Shown: positions 1-7,998, numbered from the stretch's first letter. The stretch is 64,000 nucleotides of DNA from Corynebacterium oculi (GCF_001412105.1 NZ_LKST01000003.1:124001-188000); one strand, 5' to 3'. Program-made: numbers and translations. Notes: a model not told the origin generated them from the letters alone.

Positions 1-564
1 TTGATCGCGCAGGCGGGAGAGTAACTGGCGGAACTCGTAGCGCTGCTCCGGGTCTAGGCCAGCCGTGGGTTCGTCCAGAATAATGAACTTGGGGGAACCG
101 GCGATGCTCGCCGCGATGCCTGCCCGCTGGCGCATACCCCCGGAGAGTTCCTTGATCCGCGTGTCACTGCTGTTCTCTAGGCCCACGGCGGCGATGGCGC
201 TCTCGGCGGCCTCCGCGCGCCGCGCGGCGGGGTATTCCCGCATCCATAGGCAGTAGCGCACGAACTCCTGCACGCTCATGCGCTCGTCCACGGAGAAGTT
301 CTGCGGCAAGAACCCCAGGTTACGGCGAATATCGTTGCGCTCTGAGCGCAGGGCGGGATTAAGGCCGCCCATGCGGATCTCACCGGCACTCGGGGAGGCG
401 ATGTTGGCCAGAATCCGTAGCAGGGTGCTCTTGCCAGCACCGTTGGGGCTGAGCAGGCCCGTGATGGAGTGGGCGGGAATATCAAAACTAAGGCCGTGGA
501 GCACTTCCTTGCGGCGATAACCGGCGACGATCCCGGTGCAGGAGAAGGCGGGGTGATTATCCAT
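1..564 (-). CDS. ABC transporter ATP-binding protein (3' end outside window)
   Basis: Nucleotide-binding subunit that would power the permease encoded just upstream. The frame is open from an ATG at 564 to the window edge, giving 188 residues and lacking the C-terminal end. Visible motifs are a Walker A segment SPNGAGKST near residues 39-47, the ABC signature LSGGMRQR and a Walker B FIILDEP. The first glycine of the usual GxxxxGKS/T loop is serine here, a mild deviation that may or may not matter. The start overlaps the permease stop by 8 bases, so the two are translationally coupled. Together with the small secreted protein at 1856-2173 this reads as a three-gene operon. The substrate is unknown. 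Confidence 0.9.
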   Translation of the reverse strand, partial: MDNHPAFSCTGIVAGYRRKEVLHGLSFDIPAHSITGLLSPNGAGKSTLLRILANIASPSAGEIRMGGLNPALRSERNDIRRNLGFLPQNFSVDERMSVQEFVRYCLWMREYPAARRAEAAESAIAAVGLENSSDTRIKELSGGMRQRAGIAASIAGSPKFIILDEPTAGLDPEQRYEFRQLLSRLRDQ

Positions 565-1837
565 GAGCACGAAACTCCTCGGGGTCATAGGAACAGGTGG
601 CGGTAAAGGAAGAGAGCGCGGAGGCTAGGCGGGTGAGTTGTTCTTCCTCGCTGAGCTGGGCGAGTTCCCGGGAATAATCCAGGCGGGTGCCATCGCGCTC
701 GGGATCGGAGGTGCTAAAGCCGGTGTAGGCGATGTCCCCGTAGAGGAAATTGGTCAGCAGGTCATAGAGCAGATCGGACTGCTCCGGTGCTTCGAGGGAG
801 CAGGCGTCCGGCCATTGGCGGAGAAAATCGGCAAAACTCTGGGCGGCGGGCCAGCTGGGAGTATTCCCGCCGAGGGCAAAGATATAGGTGAGGAGGTATT
901 CCTTCTTTTCCACCTCCTCCGGGGTTTTGGCGCGATCCTGGGGGATACCCGGCTCAATGGCAAGAATGGGCGTGGCGGGTAATCCCGCTGCCGCGCGCAG
1001 ATCGCGGGTGCGCTGAAGATAAGCGCGAATATCGTCCCACTTAAAGGAGTCCTCCCGCCAAATGCACAGGGTGTCCTCGCCCGAATCCTCGCAGAGGATA
1101 TTCTCATAGTCCGTGCGGACGTAGCCGCTGGTCTGCACGCCACCCATGCTGAAAATCGCGGCGACGGTGAGGGCGACGCCCACGATGGCGGTGGTACGGG
1201 AGGCCCGCGCGGTGATGGTGCGGCGAGCCGTGGTAAGCGGTACCGCGATGAACAGAATGAATGCGCAAATTACAATGACTTCCCACGAGGAAGGACGGAA
1301 AACATCCCAGGTGTCCACTTCTGCCGTGGTGAGTGCGATGTACATGCCGGCGTAGAGGCCAAGAAATAGGGCGATGATCGCGCTGCGCAGGGGGCCGAAG
1401 CGCAGGTGGGCGGTGAGCGCACCTAATAAATACAGTATGAAGCTAAAGGCCAGGGCATAGGCTCCGTAGCGAAGATCGAGGTACCCTGGAAGGGAGAGGA
1501 TAGCCCCGATGAGGAGCATGGCTCCCTGGGAAAGCAGGGTGGGGAGCAGAACGGAGAGGAGGTAGCCTCCGAGGATTTCCCGGAGGCGCACCACGAACCA
1601 GGAGCGCGGTGTGCTCAGCCAGATCGCCGTGCTGTGATGGGCAAGGCGGCTGGCCTCCTGCCAGGCGGCGATGGCACAGATGATTCCACCGGTAAAGACC
1701 AGGGGAGTCCATAGGGACATGGTGAGACCGTTATAAGAGGTAAACCAGACGTCCCTCATGATGAGGCAGAAGATGAGCCATATCGCGGGGATGGGTAATC
1801 CCGCGATGAGATGAGTGATGAGGCGTGAGCGCACCAT
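557..1837 (-). CDS. ABC transporter permease with C-terminal extracytoplasmic domain
   Basis: Integral membrane protein of 426 residues. About seven hydrophobic segments lie within residues 1-240. A hydrophilic region of about 175 residues follows, with a Cys pair near its start (LCED and TLCIW) and charged linkers, probably outside the membrane. I recognise no named family; the pairing with an ATPase is the basis of the call. It lies 18 bases downstream of a small secreted-protein gene and overlaps the ATPase start, so all three are likely co-transcribed. Such peptide plus ABC sets can export or protect against bacteriocin-like peptides, but nothing here proves that. Confidence 0.75.
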   Translation of the reverse strand: MVRSRLITHLIAGLPIPAIWLIFCLIMRDVWFTSYNGLTMSLWTPLVFTGGIICAIAAWQEASRLAHHSTAIWLSTPRSWFVVRLREILGGYLLSVLLPTLLSQGAMLLIGAILSLPGYLDLRYGAYALAFSFILYLLGALTAHLRFGPLRSAIIALFLGLYAGMYIALTTAEVDTWDVFRPSSWEVIVICAFILFIAVPLTTARRTITARASRTTAIVGVALTVAAIFSMGGVQTSGYVRTDYENILCEDSGEDTLCIWREDSFKWDDIRAYLQRTRDLRAAAGLPATPILAIEPGIPQDRAKTPEEVEKKEYLLTYIFALGGNTPSWPAAQSFADFLRQWPDACSLEAPEQSDLLYDLLTNFLYGDIAYTGFSTSDPERDGTRLDYSRELAQLSEEEQLTRLASALSSFTATCSYDPEEFRAHG

Positions 1838-1855
1838 GTCCTCCTTAATTAGCCG

Positions 1856-2173
1856 TTACTGCCAGAGGGTTTGGCCGCTGTGGACGTTGGAGGCGCAGCC
1901 TACGGTGGCGATGCGAGTAACATTCGATCCGACGCCCACGTAGGACCAATTGCTGAGCCGAGTGGGCTGTGCCGTGCACCAGACCTTGGTGGACACCTGG
2001 CCGCCCTTCGTGGCCGGCTGACAGTTGGTCCAGGCTTTCGAACCGTCAATGTATGCCTGGCAGCCATGCGTTTTGGTGCCTCGGTATCCCTGGGCGGCGT
2101 ACGAGGCCGGGGCAAGAAGAGCGGCAGCAGTGGCTACCGTGAGGAGCGCAGAGCTGATCTTTTTTGCTTTCAT
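1856..2173 (-). CDS. Small secreted cysteine-containing protein
   Basis: A 105-residue protein with a clear Sec signal peptide: a Lys-rich start (MKAKK), a hydrophobic core and an Ala-rich cleavage region ending near PASYAA at about residue 27. The mature part is about 78 residues, rich in Gly, Thr, Ser and Trp, with four cysteines (HGCQ, TNCQ, VWCT, VGCA) that could form two disulfides. It ends in LWQ. I do not recognise the family. It is first in a probable operon with an ABC permease and ATPase, which suggests an exported peptide (bacteriocin-like or signalling) or a binding protein for that transporter. Function is not assigned. Confidence 0.7.
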   Translation of the reverse strand: MKAKKISSALLTVATAAALLAPASYAAQGYRGTKTHGCQAYIDGSKAWTNCQPATKGGQVSTKVWCTAQPTRLSNWSYVGVGSNVTRIATVGCASNVHSGQTLWQ

Positions 2174-2291
2174 ATCAAGACCTTTCCCACAGGAGGGTTA
2201 GGGTGTCCTTATGGGCAAAAATTAACTTATGTGCCACACACCACTTGGTCAATGGTCTATGTAAAGATTCTGAAAAATCACCCCCAACCGG

Positions 2292-2389
2292 GTGGTATAG
2301 TTCGTATATTTTCCCTGGTATTCCATGCTCTGTGGCTCAGTCCACCCTCATTCGCTCCGCAGGGTAGGCTGAGCGGGTCGCTATACCAC
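2292..2389. promoter_or_regulatory. Spaced inverted repeat between divergent genes
   Basis: GTGGTATAG at 2292-2300 is repeated as the exact inverse CTATACCAC at 2381-2389. Both lie in the 233-base gap between the small secreted-protein gene (minus) and the FMN reductase gene (plus). The right arm sits about 18-26 bases before the reductase start. The left arm contains a TATAGT that could serve as a -10 element. It may be a two-site operator serving both directions. No regulator gene is adjacent. Confidence 0.35.
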
Positions 2390-2406
2390 AGCAGAAAAGG
2401 AGTGCC

Positions 2407-2958
2407 ATGAAGATCGGCATCATTGTTGGTTCCATCCGCGAGGGGCGGTTGGGAGATCAGGTTGGCCAGTGGGCGCTAGGAGTGGCGCGGGAGCAGCCGG
2501 AGAAGGAGGCCACCGAGTTCACCCTGATTGACCTCAAGGACTTTGACCTACCCCTGTATGCCTCCGAGGTGCTGCCCGCGATGGCCAACAAGGAGTATGG
2601 GAATGAGCAGGTGCAGGAGTGGTCGCGTGCCATTGACGCCTGCGATGCGTTCCTCTTTGTCACCCCGGAGTACAACCACTCGGTGCCGGGTGCGATGAAG
2701 AACGCCGTGGATTCCCTGGGTGCGGAGTGGCAGGGCAAGCCCATCGGCTTCATTGGTTATAGCGCCACGGGCGGTATCCGCGCGGTGGAGCATTGGCGCG
2801 CGATCATGGCCAATTTCCAGTGTCCCATGCTGCGGACCCAGCTCGATTTCAGCATTTTTACCGACGTCCGCGAGGGCGTGTTTAGCCCGAATCAGCGCTC
2901 GGTGGATACGTTGGTGCGCATGATCGGGGAGTTGGAGCGGGAGGCGGCGCGCCCGTAG
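2407..2958 (+). CDS. NAD(P)H-dependent FMN reductase / quinone reductase family protein
   Basis: Flavodoxin-like oxidoreductase of 183 residues. The N-terminal GSIREGR loop binds the FMN phosphate, and TPEYNHSVPGAMKNAVD near residues 86-102 is the typical family motif contacting the isoalloxazine ring. Such enzymes use NADPH to reduce FMN, quinones or azo compounds in the cytosol. The start is supported by AAAAGGAG just upstream. It is a single-gene unit, convergent with pth, from which it is separated by 19 bases. The physiological substrate cannot be told. Confidence 0.88.
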   Translation: MKIGIIVGSIREGRLGDQVGQWALGVAREQPEKEATEFTLIDLKDFDLPLYASEVLPAMANKEYGNEQVQEWSRAIDACDAFLFVTPEYNHSVPGAMKNAVDSLGAEWQGKPIGFIGYSATGGIRAVEHWRAIMANFQCPMLRTQLDFSIFTDVREGVFSPNQRSVDTLVRMIGELEREAARP

Positions 2959-2977
2959 CGGGGCGTCGTCAAGTAAT

Positions 2978-3607
2978 TTAGCGTCGGTGGATCTCGTTCT
3001 GGGCGCGGGCGAGCCCCTGGCTGACGATGAGCCGCGCGGCCTCGGCGGCGTGCTCGATCCCGGAGTGCAGTTCCGGGGTATCGTCCATCGTGCCTAATAC
3101 GTAGTCCACCACGGGGGTTCCTTTCGGGGGGCGGGAGATTCCCATGCGCACGCGCAGGTAATCGCGCGTGCCCAGTTCCGCGCTGAGAGATTTCAGCCCA
3201 TTGTGCCCGTTTTCCGCCCCGCCCTGGCGCAGACGGGTGGTGCCGGTGGGGAGGTCGAGTTCGTCGTGGAGCACCACGATGCGTTCCGGGGGCAGCCCCA
3301 GTTCCCGGGCCAGCGGAGCCACGGCCTGCCCGGATTCGTTCATGTACGTGGTGGAGCGCAGCAGGGCCACGGGGATGGCGTCGATGGTGGTGCGGCAGGC
3401 GGTGGCGGGTGCGCCCGGGTAGGGCAGCAGGGGGGTGATGCCCCGGAGGGCGTCGATAGCCAGGTAGCCCACGTTGTGCCGGGTGTGTGCGTAGCGGGGG
3501 CCGGGGTTGCCGAGCCCGATGATGAGCCATTGCGCCCCGTGGAGGTGGGCCTCCTGCGCGGCGCGGGGGGAGCGGAAAATGTCCATGATCCGAGAGATAA
3601 CTGCCAC
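2978..3607 (-). CDS. pth: Peptidyl-tRNA hydrolase (first copy)
   Basis: Releases peptides from prematurely dissociated peptidyl-tRNA in the cytosol. The 209-residue protein carries the family hallmarks in order: IIGLGNPGPRYAHTRHNVG with the catalytic His, TYMNESG, LHDELDLPTG and NGHNGLKSL. The GTG at 3607 is taken as the start; an in-frame ATG at 3586 is an alternative. It is divergent from the nitronate monooxygenase gene, with only 31 bases between starts. A second pth lies at 7402-7926. Two Pth paralogues near each other are, as far as I recall, normal in corynebacteria. Confidence 0.95.
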   Translation of the reverse strand: MAVISRIMDIFRSPRAAQEAHLHGAQWLIIGLGNPGPRYAHTRHNVGYLAIDALRGITPLLPYPGAPATACRTTIDAIPVALLRSTTYMNESGQAVAPLARELGLPPERIVVLHDELDLPTGTTRLRQGGAENGHNGLKSLSAELGTRDYLRVRMGISRPPKGTPVVDYVLGTMDDTPELHSGIEHAAEAARLIVSQGLARAQNEIHRR

Positions 3608-3638
3608 TGGTTCATTCTTTCACATACGCTGGTCGGGC

Positions 3639-4649
3639 ATGAGCCTCCTTGACGATATTTCTACGCCCATCATCGCGGCCCCGATGGCCGGTGGCCCCTC
3701 CGCCCCGGCGCTGGTCTCCGCAGCGGCGAGCGTCGGTGGCCTGGGCTTCCTGGCCTCCGGGACGATCAGCGCGGAGCAGCTTTCCCAGGACATGCAGGAG
3801 GTCACGGCCCCGCGCTACGGCGTGAACCTCTTTTGCCCGCAGCAGCCGTACCGGGACCTCGGCCCGCTGGAGGCTTTAGCCGATTCGCTCGCGCCGATCC
3901 TGCCCACCCCGGGGCTTCCGGCGGTGGATTACACGATGGGCTGGGACGCAAAGTTCGGGGTGCTTATCGACGCCGCCCGGGCCGGTCACGGCCCCGCCGT
4001 GGTGAGCAGCACCTTTGGCATCTTCTCCCCGCATGAGATCGATTGCCTGCACTCTTATGGAGTGGAGGCGTGGGTGACGGTGACCAACGAGCGCGACGCC
4101 GCCGTGGCCTCGGGCGCGGGGGCGGACGCGCTGGTGGTGCAGGGGCCGGAAGCGGGCGGGCACCGCTCCACCTGGACGGTGATGGAGCAGCCGGATACCC
4201 GCCCGCTGAGCGAGTTGGTGGCGGCGGTGTACGGGGTGGTACCGGAAACACCCTTGGTGGCGGCCGGGGGGCTTTCCACACCGGAGACGGTGGCCGAGGC
4301 TTTGACCTGGCCGGGCGTGCGCGCGGTATCCTGCGGAACGGCCTTTCTGCGGTGCCCGGAGGCGGGCACCTCGGCGGCCAACCGGGCGCTGCTGGCGCGC
4401 GGGGAGGCGGAAGCGGTATCCACTCGCGCCTTCTCCGGGCGTTATGCACGGGGCCTGGCCACGGCCTTTACCCGTTCCCACCCAGACCTTCCACCCTCCT
4501 ACCCGCACTTCAACGCTCTGCTCAAGCCCCTGCGTGGGGAGGAGGATTACGCTTATTGCCTGGCGGGGGAGAATTATCGGGAGGCGCGGGAGGCACCGGC
4601 AGCAGAGGTGATGCAATCGCTCGGTAAACTCACAGGAAGCACTCGGTAA
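3639..4649 (+). CDS. Nitronate monooxygenase family FMN enzyme
   Basis: TIM-barrel FMN protein of 336 residues that oxidises alkyl nitronates, related to former 2-nitropropane dioxygenases. Visible motifs are PIIAAPMAGG at the N-terminus, QGPEAGGH near residues 169-175 containing the family His, and AAGGLSTPE forming the phosphate-binding loop. I chose the ATG at 3639 because homologues begin close to the PIIAAPM motif and a longer reading would run into the divergent pth gene. The ribosome-binding site is weak. It is probably a single-gene unit that detoxifies nitro compounds such as propionate-3-nitronate. Confidence 0.88.
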   Translation: MSLLDDISTPIIAAPMAGGPSAPALVSAAASVGGLGFLASGTISAEQLSQDMQEVTAPRYGVNLFCPQQPYRDLGPLEALADSLAPILPTPGLPAVDYTMGWDAKFGVLIDAARAGHGPAVVSSTFGIFSPHEIDCLHSYGVEAWVTVTNERDAAVASGAGADALVVQGPEAGGHRSTWTVMEQPDTRPLSELVAAVYGVVPETPLVAAGGLSTPETVAEALTWPGVRAVSCGTAFLRCPEAGTSAANRALLARGEAEAVSTRAFSGRYARGLATAFTRSHPDLPPSYPHFNALLKPLRGEEDYAYCLAGENYREAREAPAAEVMQSLGKLTGSTR

Positions 4650-4712
4650 CCATACAGAGTAGGTTCGTACCATGAGGGACGTTCCACCGTTTCCCATGAG
4701 AAGGACCTCTCC

Positions 4713-4859
4713 GTGTTCCGTTTCCGCCCCTATCCCTCCGCCGAAGATCGCGGCCCCGCCGCCGACGGCAAGATCCACACCTTCGAGGGCCGCCGCCTCG
4801 ACCGACAAAACGAAGGCCCCGAGGATCAGGGCCTGGCCTTTGACCTCGGCACCGGATGA
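4713..4859 (+). other. Short ORF matching the N-terminal extension of the following dioxygenase
   Basis: A 48-codon GTG-start frame with a well-placed AAGGA at 4701-4705. It ends in TGA overlapping the next gene's ATG (ATGA). Its last residues, EDQGLAFDLGT, are the kind of sequence that, from family memory, precedes the twin-arginine motif inside actinobacterial intradiol-dioxygenase lipoproteins. One extra base before 4856 would fuse the two frames into a single protein. It is either a 1-nt deletion that splits the gene or a genuine coupled leader ORF. The region is clearly coding-like in codon use. Confidence 0.6.
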
Positions 4860-5797
4860 GCCGCCGCAAGATCCTGGGCAGCCTGGGCCTGGGCGCCGGC
4901 GTCTTTGCCCTGGCCGCCTGCGCGCCAGACTCCGGTTCCTCCAGCAGCACCGGCGCCGCGTCCACCTCCACGGGAGAGGCCGGTGCCACCAGCGTTCCCG
5001 CAGAGATGAAAACCGAAACCGCGGGGCCCTACCCCGGCGACGGCTCCAACGGGCCGGACGTGCTGGATATCAGCGGGGTGGAGCGCTCCGACATCCGCTC
5101 CTCCATCGGCGGGGGAGCCACCGCCGACGGCGTGCCGCTCACCGTGACCATGAACCTCATCGACCTCTCCAACAACAACGCCCCCTACGCCGGGGCCGCC
5201 GTGTACATCTGGCATTGCGACGCCGAGGGACGCTACTCCATGTATGACGACGCCCTGCTGGAAAAAACCTACCTGCGCGGCGTGCAGGTGGCAGACAGCA
5301 AGGGGACCGTGACCTTCCAGACCATCGTCCCCGGCTGCTACGCCGGGCGCTGGCCGCACCTCCACTTCGAGGTATTCCCGGACTCCGCCTCCATCACGGA
5401 CGTGAACAACAACGTGCTCACCTCCCAACTCGTGGTGCCCGAGGAGGTGGCCACCGCCACCTACGCGGACTCCCGCTACACGGATTCCGTGTCCAACTTC
5501 GCGGCCATCACCCTGGAAACCGATAACGTGTTCAGCGACGGGTGGGAGGATCAGGTGCCCGCCGTCAGCGGCTCCGTGCAGGGCGGCTACACCTTGACTA
5601 TCGACGTCGCCATCGACCCCACCACCGAGCAAGAGATGAGCGACGCCGCGCCCATGCCTGGCGAGGGCGGCCCCGGTGACGGCGGACCGGGTGGCCCCGG
5701 CGGCACCCCGCCGCAGGGCCAGCCCCCGGCAGGGTCACCCGGTGCCGACGGCGCTACCCCGCCGAGCGGCCGTCCGCCGCAGCCTCCGCAGAACTAA
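4856..5797 (+). CDS. Secreted intradiol-dioxygenase-like lipoprotein (Tat)
   Basis: A 313-residue protein with a twin-arginine motif (SRRKILG) and a lipobox ending LAAC, so probably exported folded and lipid-anchored. The core has the intradiol fold signatures: YIWHCDAEGRYS, then GTVTFQTIVPGCYAGRW, then PHLHFEVF. The tyrosines and the HLH pair fit the Tyr/His iron ligands. The last 60 residues are a Gly-Pro-rich tail. Catechol-type substrates outside the cell are possible; the true substrate is unknown. The reading frame is broken just before this start (see the ORF at 4713). The 3' end overlaps the convergent gene at 5754 by 44 bases. Confidence 0.85.
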   Translation: MSRRKILGSLGLGAGVFALAACAPDSGSSSSTGAASTSTGEAGATSVPAEMKTETAGPYPGDGSNGPDVLDISGVERSDIRSSIGGGATADGVPLTVTMNLIDLSNNNAPYAGAAVYIWHCDAEGRYSMYDDALLEKTYLRGVQVADSKGTVTFQTIVPGCYAGRWPHLHFEVFPDSASITDVNNNVLTSQLVVPEEVATATYADSRYTDSVSNFAAITLETDNVFSDGWEDQVPAVSGSVQGGYTLTIDVAIDPTTEQEMSDAAPMPGEGGPGDGGPGGPGGTPPQGQPPAGSPGADGATPPSGRPPQPPQN

Positions 5798-6170
5798 CCC
5801 GGGCCTCCTCGTCGAGGCCTCGGGCCCAGGCGAGGAACCGCGCGTTATTCACCAGGAGCATGAACACCACGGCCAGCCAGAACACAATGGCGATCCACTC
5901 CCGGCCGCCGATGTACAGGGTGGCCTCGATCGCGTAGATCGAGGCGAACACCAGGAACGTCTCCTGGATAAACCTATCCGGGCTGGTGTGAAAGACATTG
6001 CGTACCGCCCACAGGGTGCTCACGGCGGCCGCCGCCATAGCGAACGCTCCGATGACGGTGGACAGGGAGTGGTACTGCTTATTCATTCCCTCGTCCGCCG
6101 TCCCAAAGGCGGGGAGAGCCACGGCCACCAACCAGACGATATTGAACAAGATCGCTTTATAGCCGCGCAT
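5754..6170 (-). CDS. Small 4-TM membrane protein, tandem paralogue A
   Basis: A 138-residue protein with about four hydrophobic segments and a charged C-terminus (FLAWARGLDEEARV). It is plainly related to the next gene upstream (6176-6556). Both show a GANDG/TADEG-type motif after TM1, F-I-K/Q-Q/E-T-F in the middle and N-x-x-FL-x-WA near the end. The family is unknown to me. It lies 5 bases after its paralogue in an operon with the FAH-family gene. Its 3' end overlaps the convergent dioxygenase gene by 44 bases, which supports conservation of the C-terminus in at least one of the two. Confidence 0.7.
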   Translation of the reverse strand: MRGYKAILFNIVWLVAVALPAFGTADEGMNKQYHSLSTVIGAFAMAAAAVSTLWAVRNVFHTSPDRFIQETFLVFASIYAIEATLYIGGREWIAIVFWLAVVFMLLVNNARFLAWARGLDEEARVSSAEAAADGRSAG

Positions 6171-6175
6171 GTTTT

Positions 6176-6556
6176 CTATCCCTCCGTGTTCTCTGATTCG
6201 AGGTTCTTTGCCCAGGTGAGGAAGCCTTCATTACTTACTAGTAGTGCCCATACAAGGAATATAAAGAACAAAAGCCCGATCCAGTACCAAAAGCTGATGT
6301 TCATGGCGGCTACTAAGAGGAAGATAGGCAAGAGCAAAGTAAAGGTCTGCTTGATAAAGACGTCCGCCCGCGTGCTTCTGCTTATATAAAATCCCCAGAG
6401 CGCCCATGCCACGGTGGCGGCAATGGTAATAACTCCCAGCGTGGGGGAAAGGAAGTGATGGCGGGCGTCAATACCATCGTTCGCCTCGCCCGCCAGCATG
6501 AGAGCGAGAACCAATATCCAGATCACCTTGGTTGCCATCGCTTTGGAAACGCGCAT
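6176..6556 (-). CDS. Small 4-TM membrane protein, tandem paralogue B
   Basis: A 126-residue paralogue of the preceding entry with four hydrophobic segments and a short acidic tail (WAKNLESENTEG). Its DNA is noticeably richer in A/T than its neighbours, suggesting either relaxed codon selection or more recent arrival. Its ATG shares one base with the stop codon of the FAH-family gene (TAATG), so translation is coupled. No function can be assigned. The two copies could form a heteromeric membrane unit. Confidence 0.7.
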   Translation of the reverse strand: MRVSKAMATKVIWILVLALMLAGEANDGIDARHHFLSPTLGVITIAATVAWALWGFYISRSTRADVFIKQTFTLLLPIFLLVAAMNISFWYWIGLLFFIFLVWALLVSNEGFLTWAKNLESENTEG

Positions 6557-7395
6557 TACTCCCTTTCAAAGATCGTGGTATTGGCAATCTCGCCCAGGCC
6601 CTCCACGCGCACTCGCACGGTATCGCCGTCTCGTAGATAACGCTTGGGGGAGCGCGCGTGGCCCACGCCCGCCGGGGTGCCGGTGACGATCACGTCGCCC
6701 GGTTCCAGCGGGTACAGGTGGCTGAGGTATTCGATCAACGCCTGCGGGGTGAACACCAGATCGTCCGTGGGAGCCTTCTGCATGGGATGCTCGTTGAGCC
6801 ATGTCTGCAAGAGCGCACCGGGCCGGAAATCCTCGCGGGTGGTCAGCCAGGGGCCAAAGCCACTGGACTTTTCCAGGGACTTTCCCTGGTGCCATTGCAG
6901 GGTGCGGTACTGATAATCCCGCAGGGAGTAGTCATTCATCATGGCGTACCCGGCGATGTATTCCGTGGCCTCGGCGGCGGTGACGCGGCGCGCCCGCTTA
7001 CCGACGATCACAGCTAATTCCCCCTCGAAGTCCGCCGCTTGCTGCGCCCACGGCGGCAGCACCACGTCGTCGTAAGGCCCGGCCAGGGCCTCGGGGAACT
7101 TGATGAAGAAGGTAGGAACGTCCGGGCGCTCGTGCCCCATCTCCTCGATGTGCCGGGCGTAGTTGAGGCCCACGCAGATGATCTTCCCGGGGCGGGGGAT
7201 CACGGGGGCGAGGTCGGCGGGACGCACGATGCGCTGCGGGCCGGTGGCGGTGCGGGCGATCTCCTCCCAGTGCTCCTGTTCTAGGAGATGCCGCACGGTG
7301 GGGTAATCGGGCAGCACGGTGGCGGAGGTGAGATCGGGGTGAATGAGGGAGGCGTGGGTGCCGTCATCGGGAGATCGCAATGTGGCCAGGCGCAT
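6556..7395 (-). CDS. Fumarylacetoacetate hydrolase family protein
   Basis: A 279-residue enzyme of the FAH superfamily, which cleaves or decarboxylates 2-oxo acids using a divalent metal. Seen in the sequence: ICVGLNYARHIEEMG, the metal-ligand stretch DFEGELAVIVGKRARRV, MMNDYSLRDYQ, GKSLEKSSGFGPWL and the C-terminal VTGTPAGVGHARSP. The length fits the family. It is first in an operon with two small membrane proteins. Possible activities include acylpyruvase, oxaloacetate decarboxylase or aromatic meta-cleavage hydratase; sequence alone does not separate these. Confidence 0.9.
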   Translation of the reverse strand: MRLATLRSPDDGTHASLIHPDLTSATVLPDYPTVRHLLEQEHWEEIARTATGPQRIVRPADLAPVIPRPGKIICVGLNYARHIEEMGHERPDVPTFFIKFPEALAGPYDDVVLPPWAQQAADFEGELAVIVGKRARRVTAAEATEYIAGYAMMNDYSLRDYQYRTLQWHQGKSLEKSSGFGPWLTTREDFRPGALLQTWLNEHPMQKAPTDDLVFTPQALIEYLSHLYPLEPGDVIVTGTPAGVGHARSPKRYLRDGDTVRVRVEGLGEIANTTIFERE

Positions 7396-7401
7396 AGTTT
7401 C

Positions 7402-7926
7402 TTAGGTTAGCACCCTTTCTGCCTCATCGGCGGCGTCGGCGCACAGAATCGGCAGGTGCTCCTGCTCTGTGCGGGAGAAGGGTTTGAGCACAAAAGCCGC
7501 CGGGTCCATGCGCCCCGGTGGGCGGCCGATCCCGCAGCTCAGCCGCACGTACTCCCGGGTGCCCAGGGCCTTGGTGATGGAACGCAGGCCGTTGTGCCCG
7601 TGATCGCCCCCGCCGGGGCGGGCCTTGACCTGCCCGAAGTCCATGTCGAGCTCGTCGTGAAGCACCACGATCCGTTCCGGGGCCACCCGGAAGAACCCAG
7701 CCAGCGCGGACACGGGGCCGCCGGAGAGGTTCATCATGGAGCGCGGGCGCGCCAAGATCAGGCCACCCTGGGAGTAAACCTCCGTGTTGGTCTTGCGGTG
7801 CACGCTCAGCCGGGCACCGGGGCGTCGGGAGAGCAATTCCTCCAGCACCATCGCGCCGAGGTTGTGCCGGGTGCGGGCGTACCGAGGGCCGGGATTGCCC
7901 AGCCCCACCACGAGGGAGGTAGTCAT
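7402..7926 (-). CDS. pth2: Peptidyl-tRNA hydrolase (second copy)
   Basis: A 174-residue Pth paralogue with VVGLGNPGPRYARTRHNLG, SMMNLSG, LHDELDMDFG and HGHNGLRSI, so the catalytic His, Asn and Asp are all present. I start it at the ATG at 7926, because the family begins a few residues before the GLGNPG motif; a longer reading would run into the rplY terminator. It lies downstream of rplY, a common bacterial arrangement. A strong hairpin terminator separates the two, so its expression may depend on read-through or its own promoter. Confidence 0.95.
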   Translation of the reverse strand: MTTSLVVGLGNPGPRYARTRHNLGAMVLEELLSRRPGARLSVHRKTNTEVYSQGGLILARPRSMMNLSGGPVSALAGFFRVAPERIVVLHDELDMDFGQVKARPGGGDHGHNGLRSITKALGTREYVRLSCGIGRPPGRMDPAAFVLKPFSRTEQEHLPILCADAADEAERVLT

Positions 7927-7950
7927 GGTTTTTGAGGGTAGCGCAGACCA

Positions 7951-7983
7951 AGAAAAATCCCGGTGCGGGGTGCGCACCGGGAT
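7951..7983 (-). terminator. Rho-independent terminator after rplY
   Basis: A perfect 11-bp stem (ATCCCGGTGCG at 7957-7967 with its complement at 7973-7983) and a 5-base loop. On the minus strand it is followed by a run of T (TTTTTCT). It sits 15 bases beyond the rplY stop. Confidence 0.85.
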
Positions 7984-7998
7984 AGCAGGGGAGGGGGA

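Noticed and set aside
2978..7926. Two peptidyl-tRNA hydrolase genes within 5 kb as a novelty
   Set aside because: Two Pth paralogues near rplY are, to my knowledge, usual in corynebacteria; both have complete active sites, so this is not treated as unusual.
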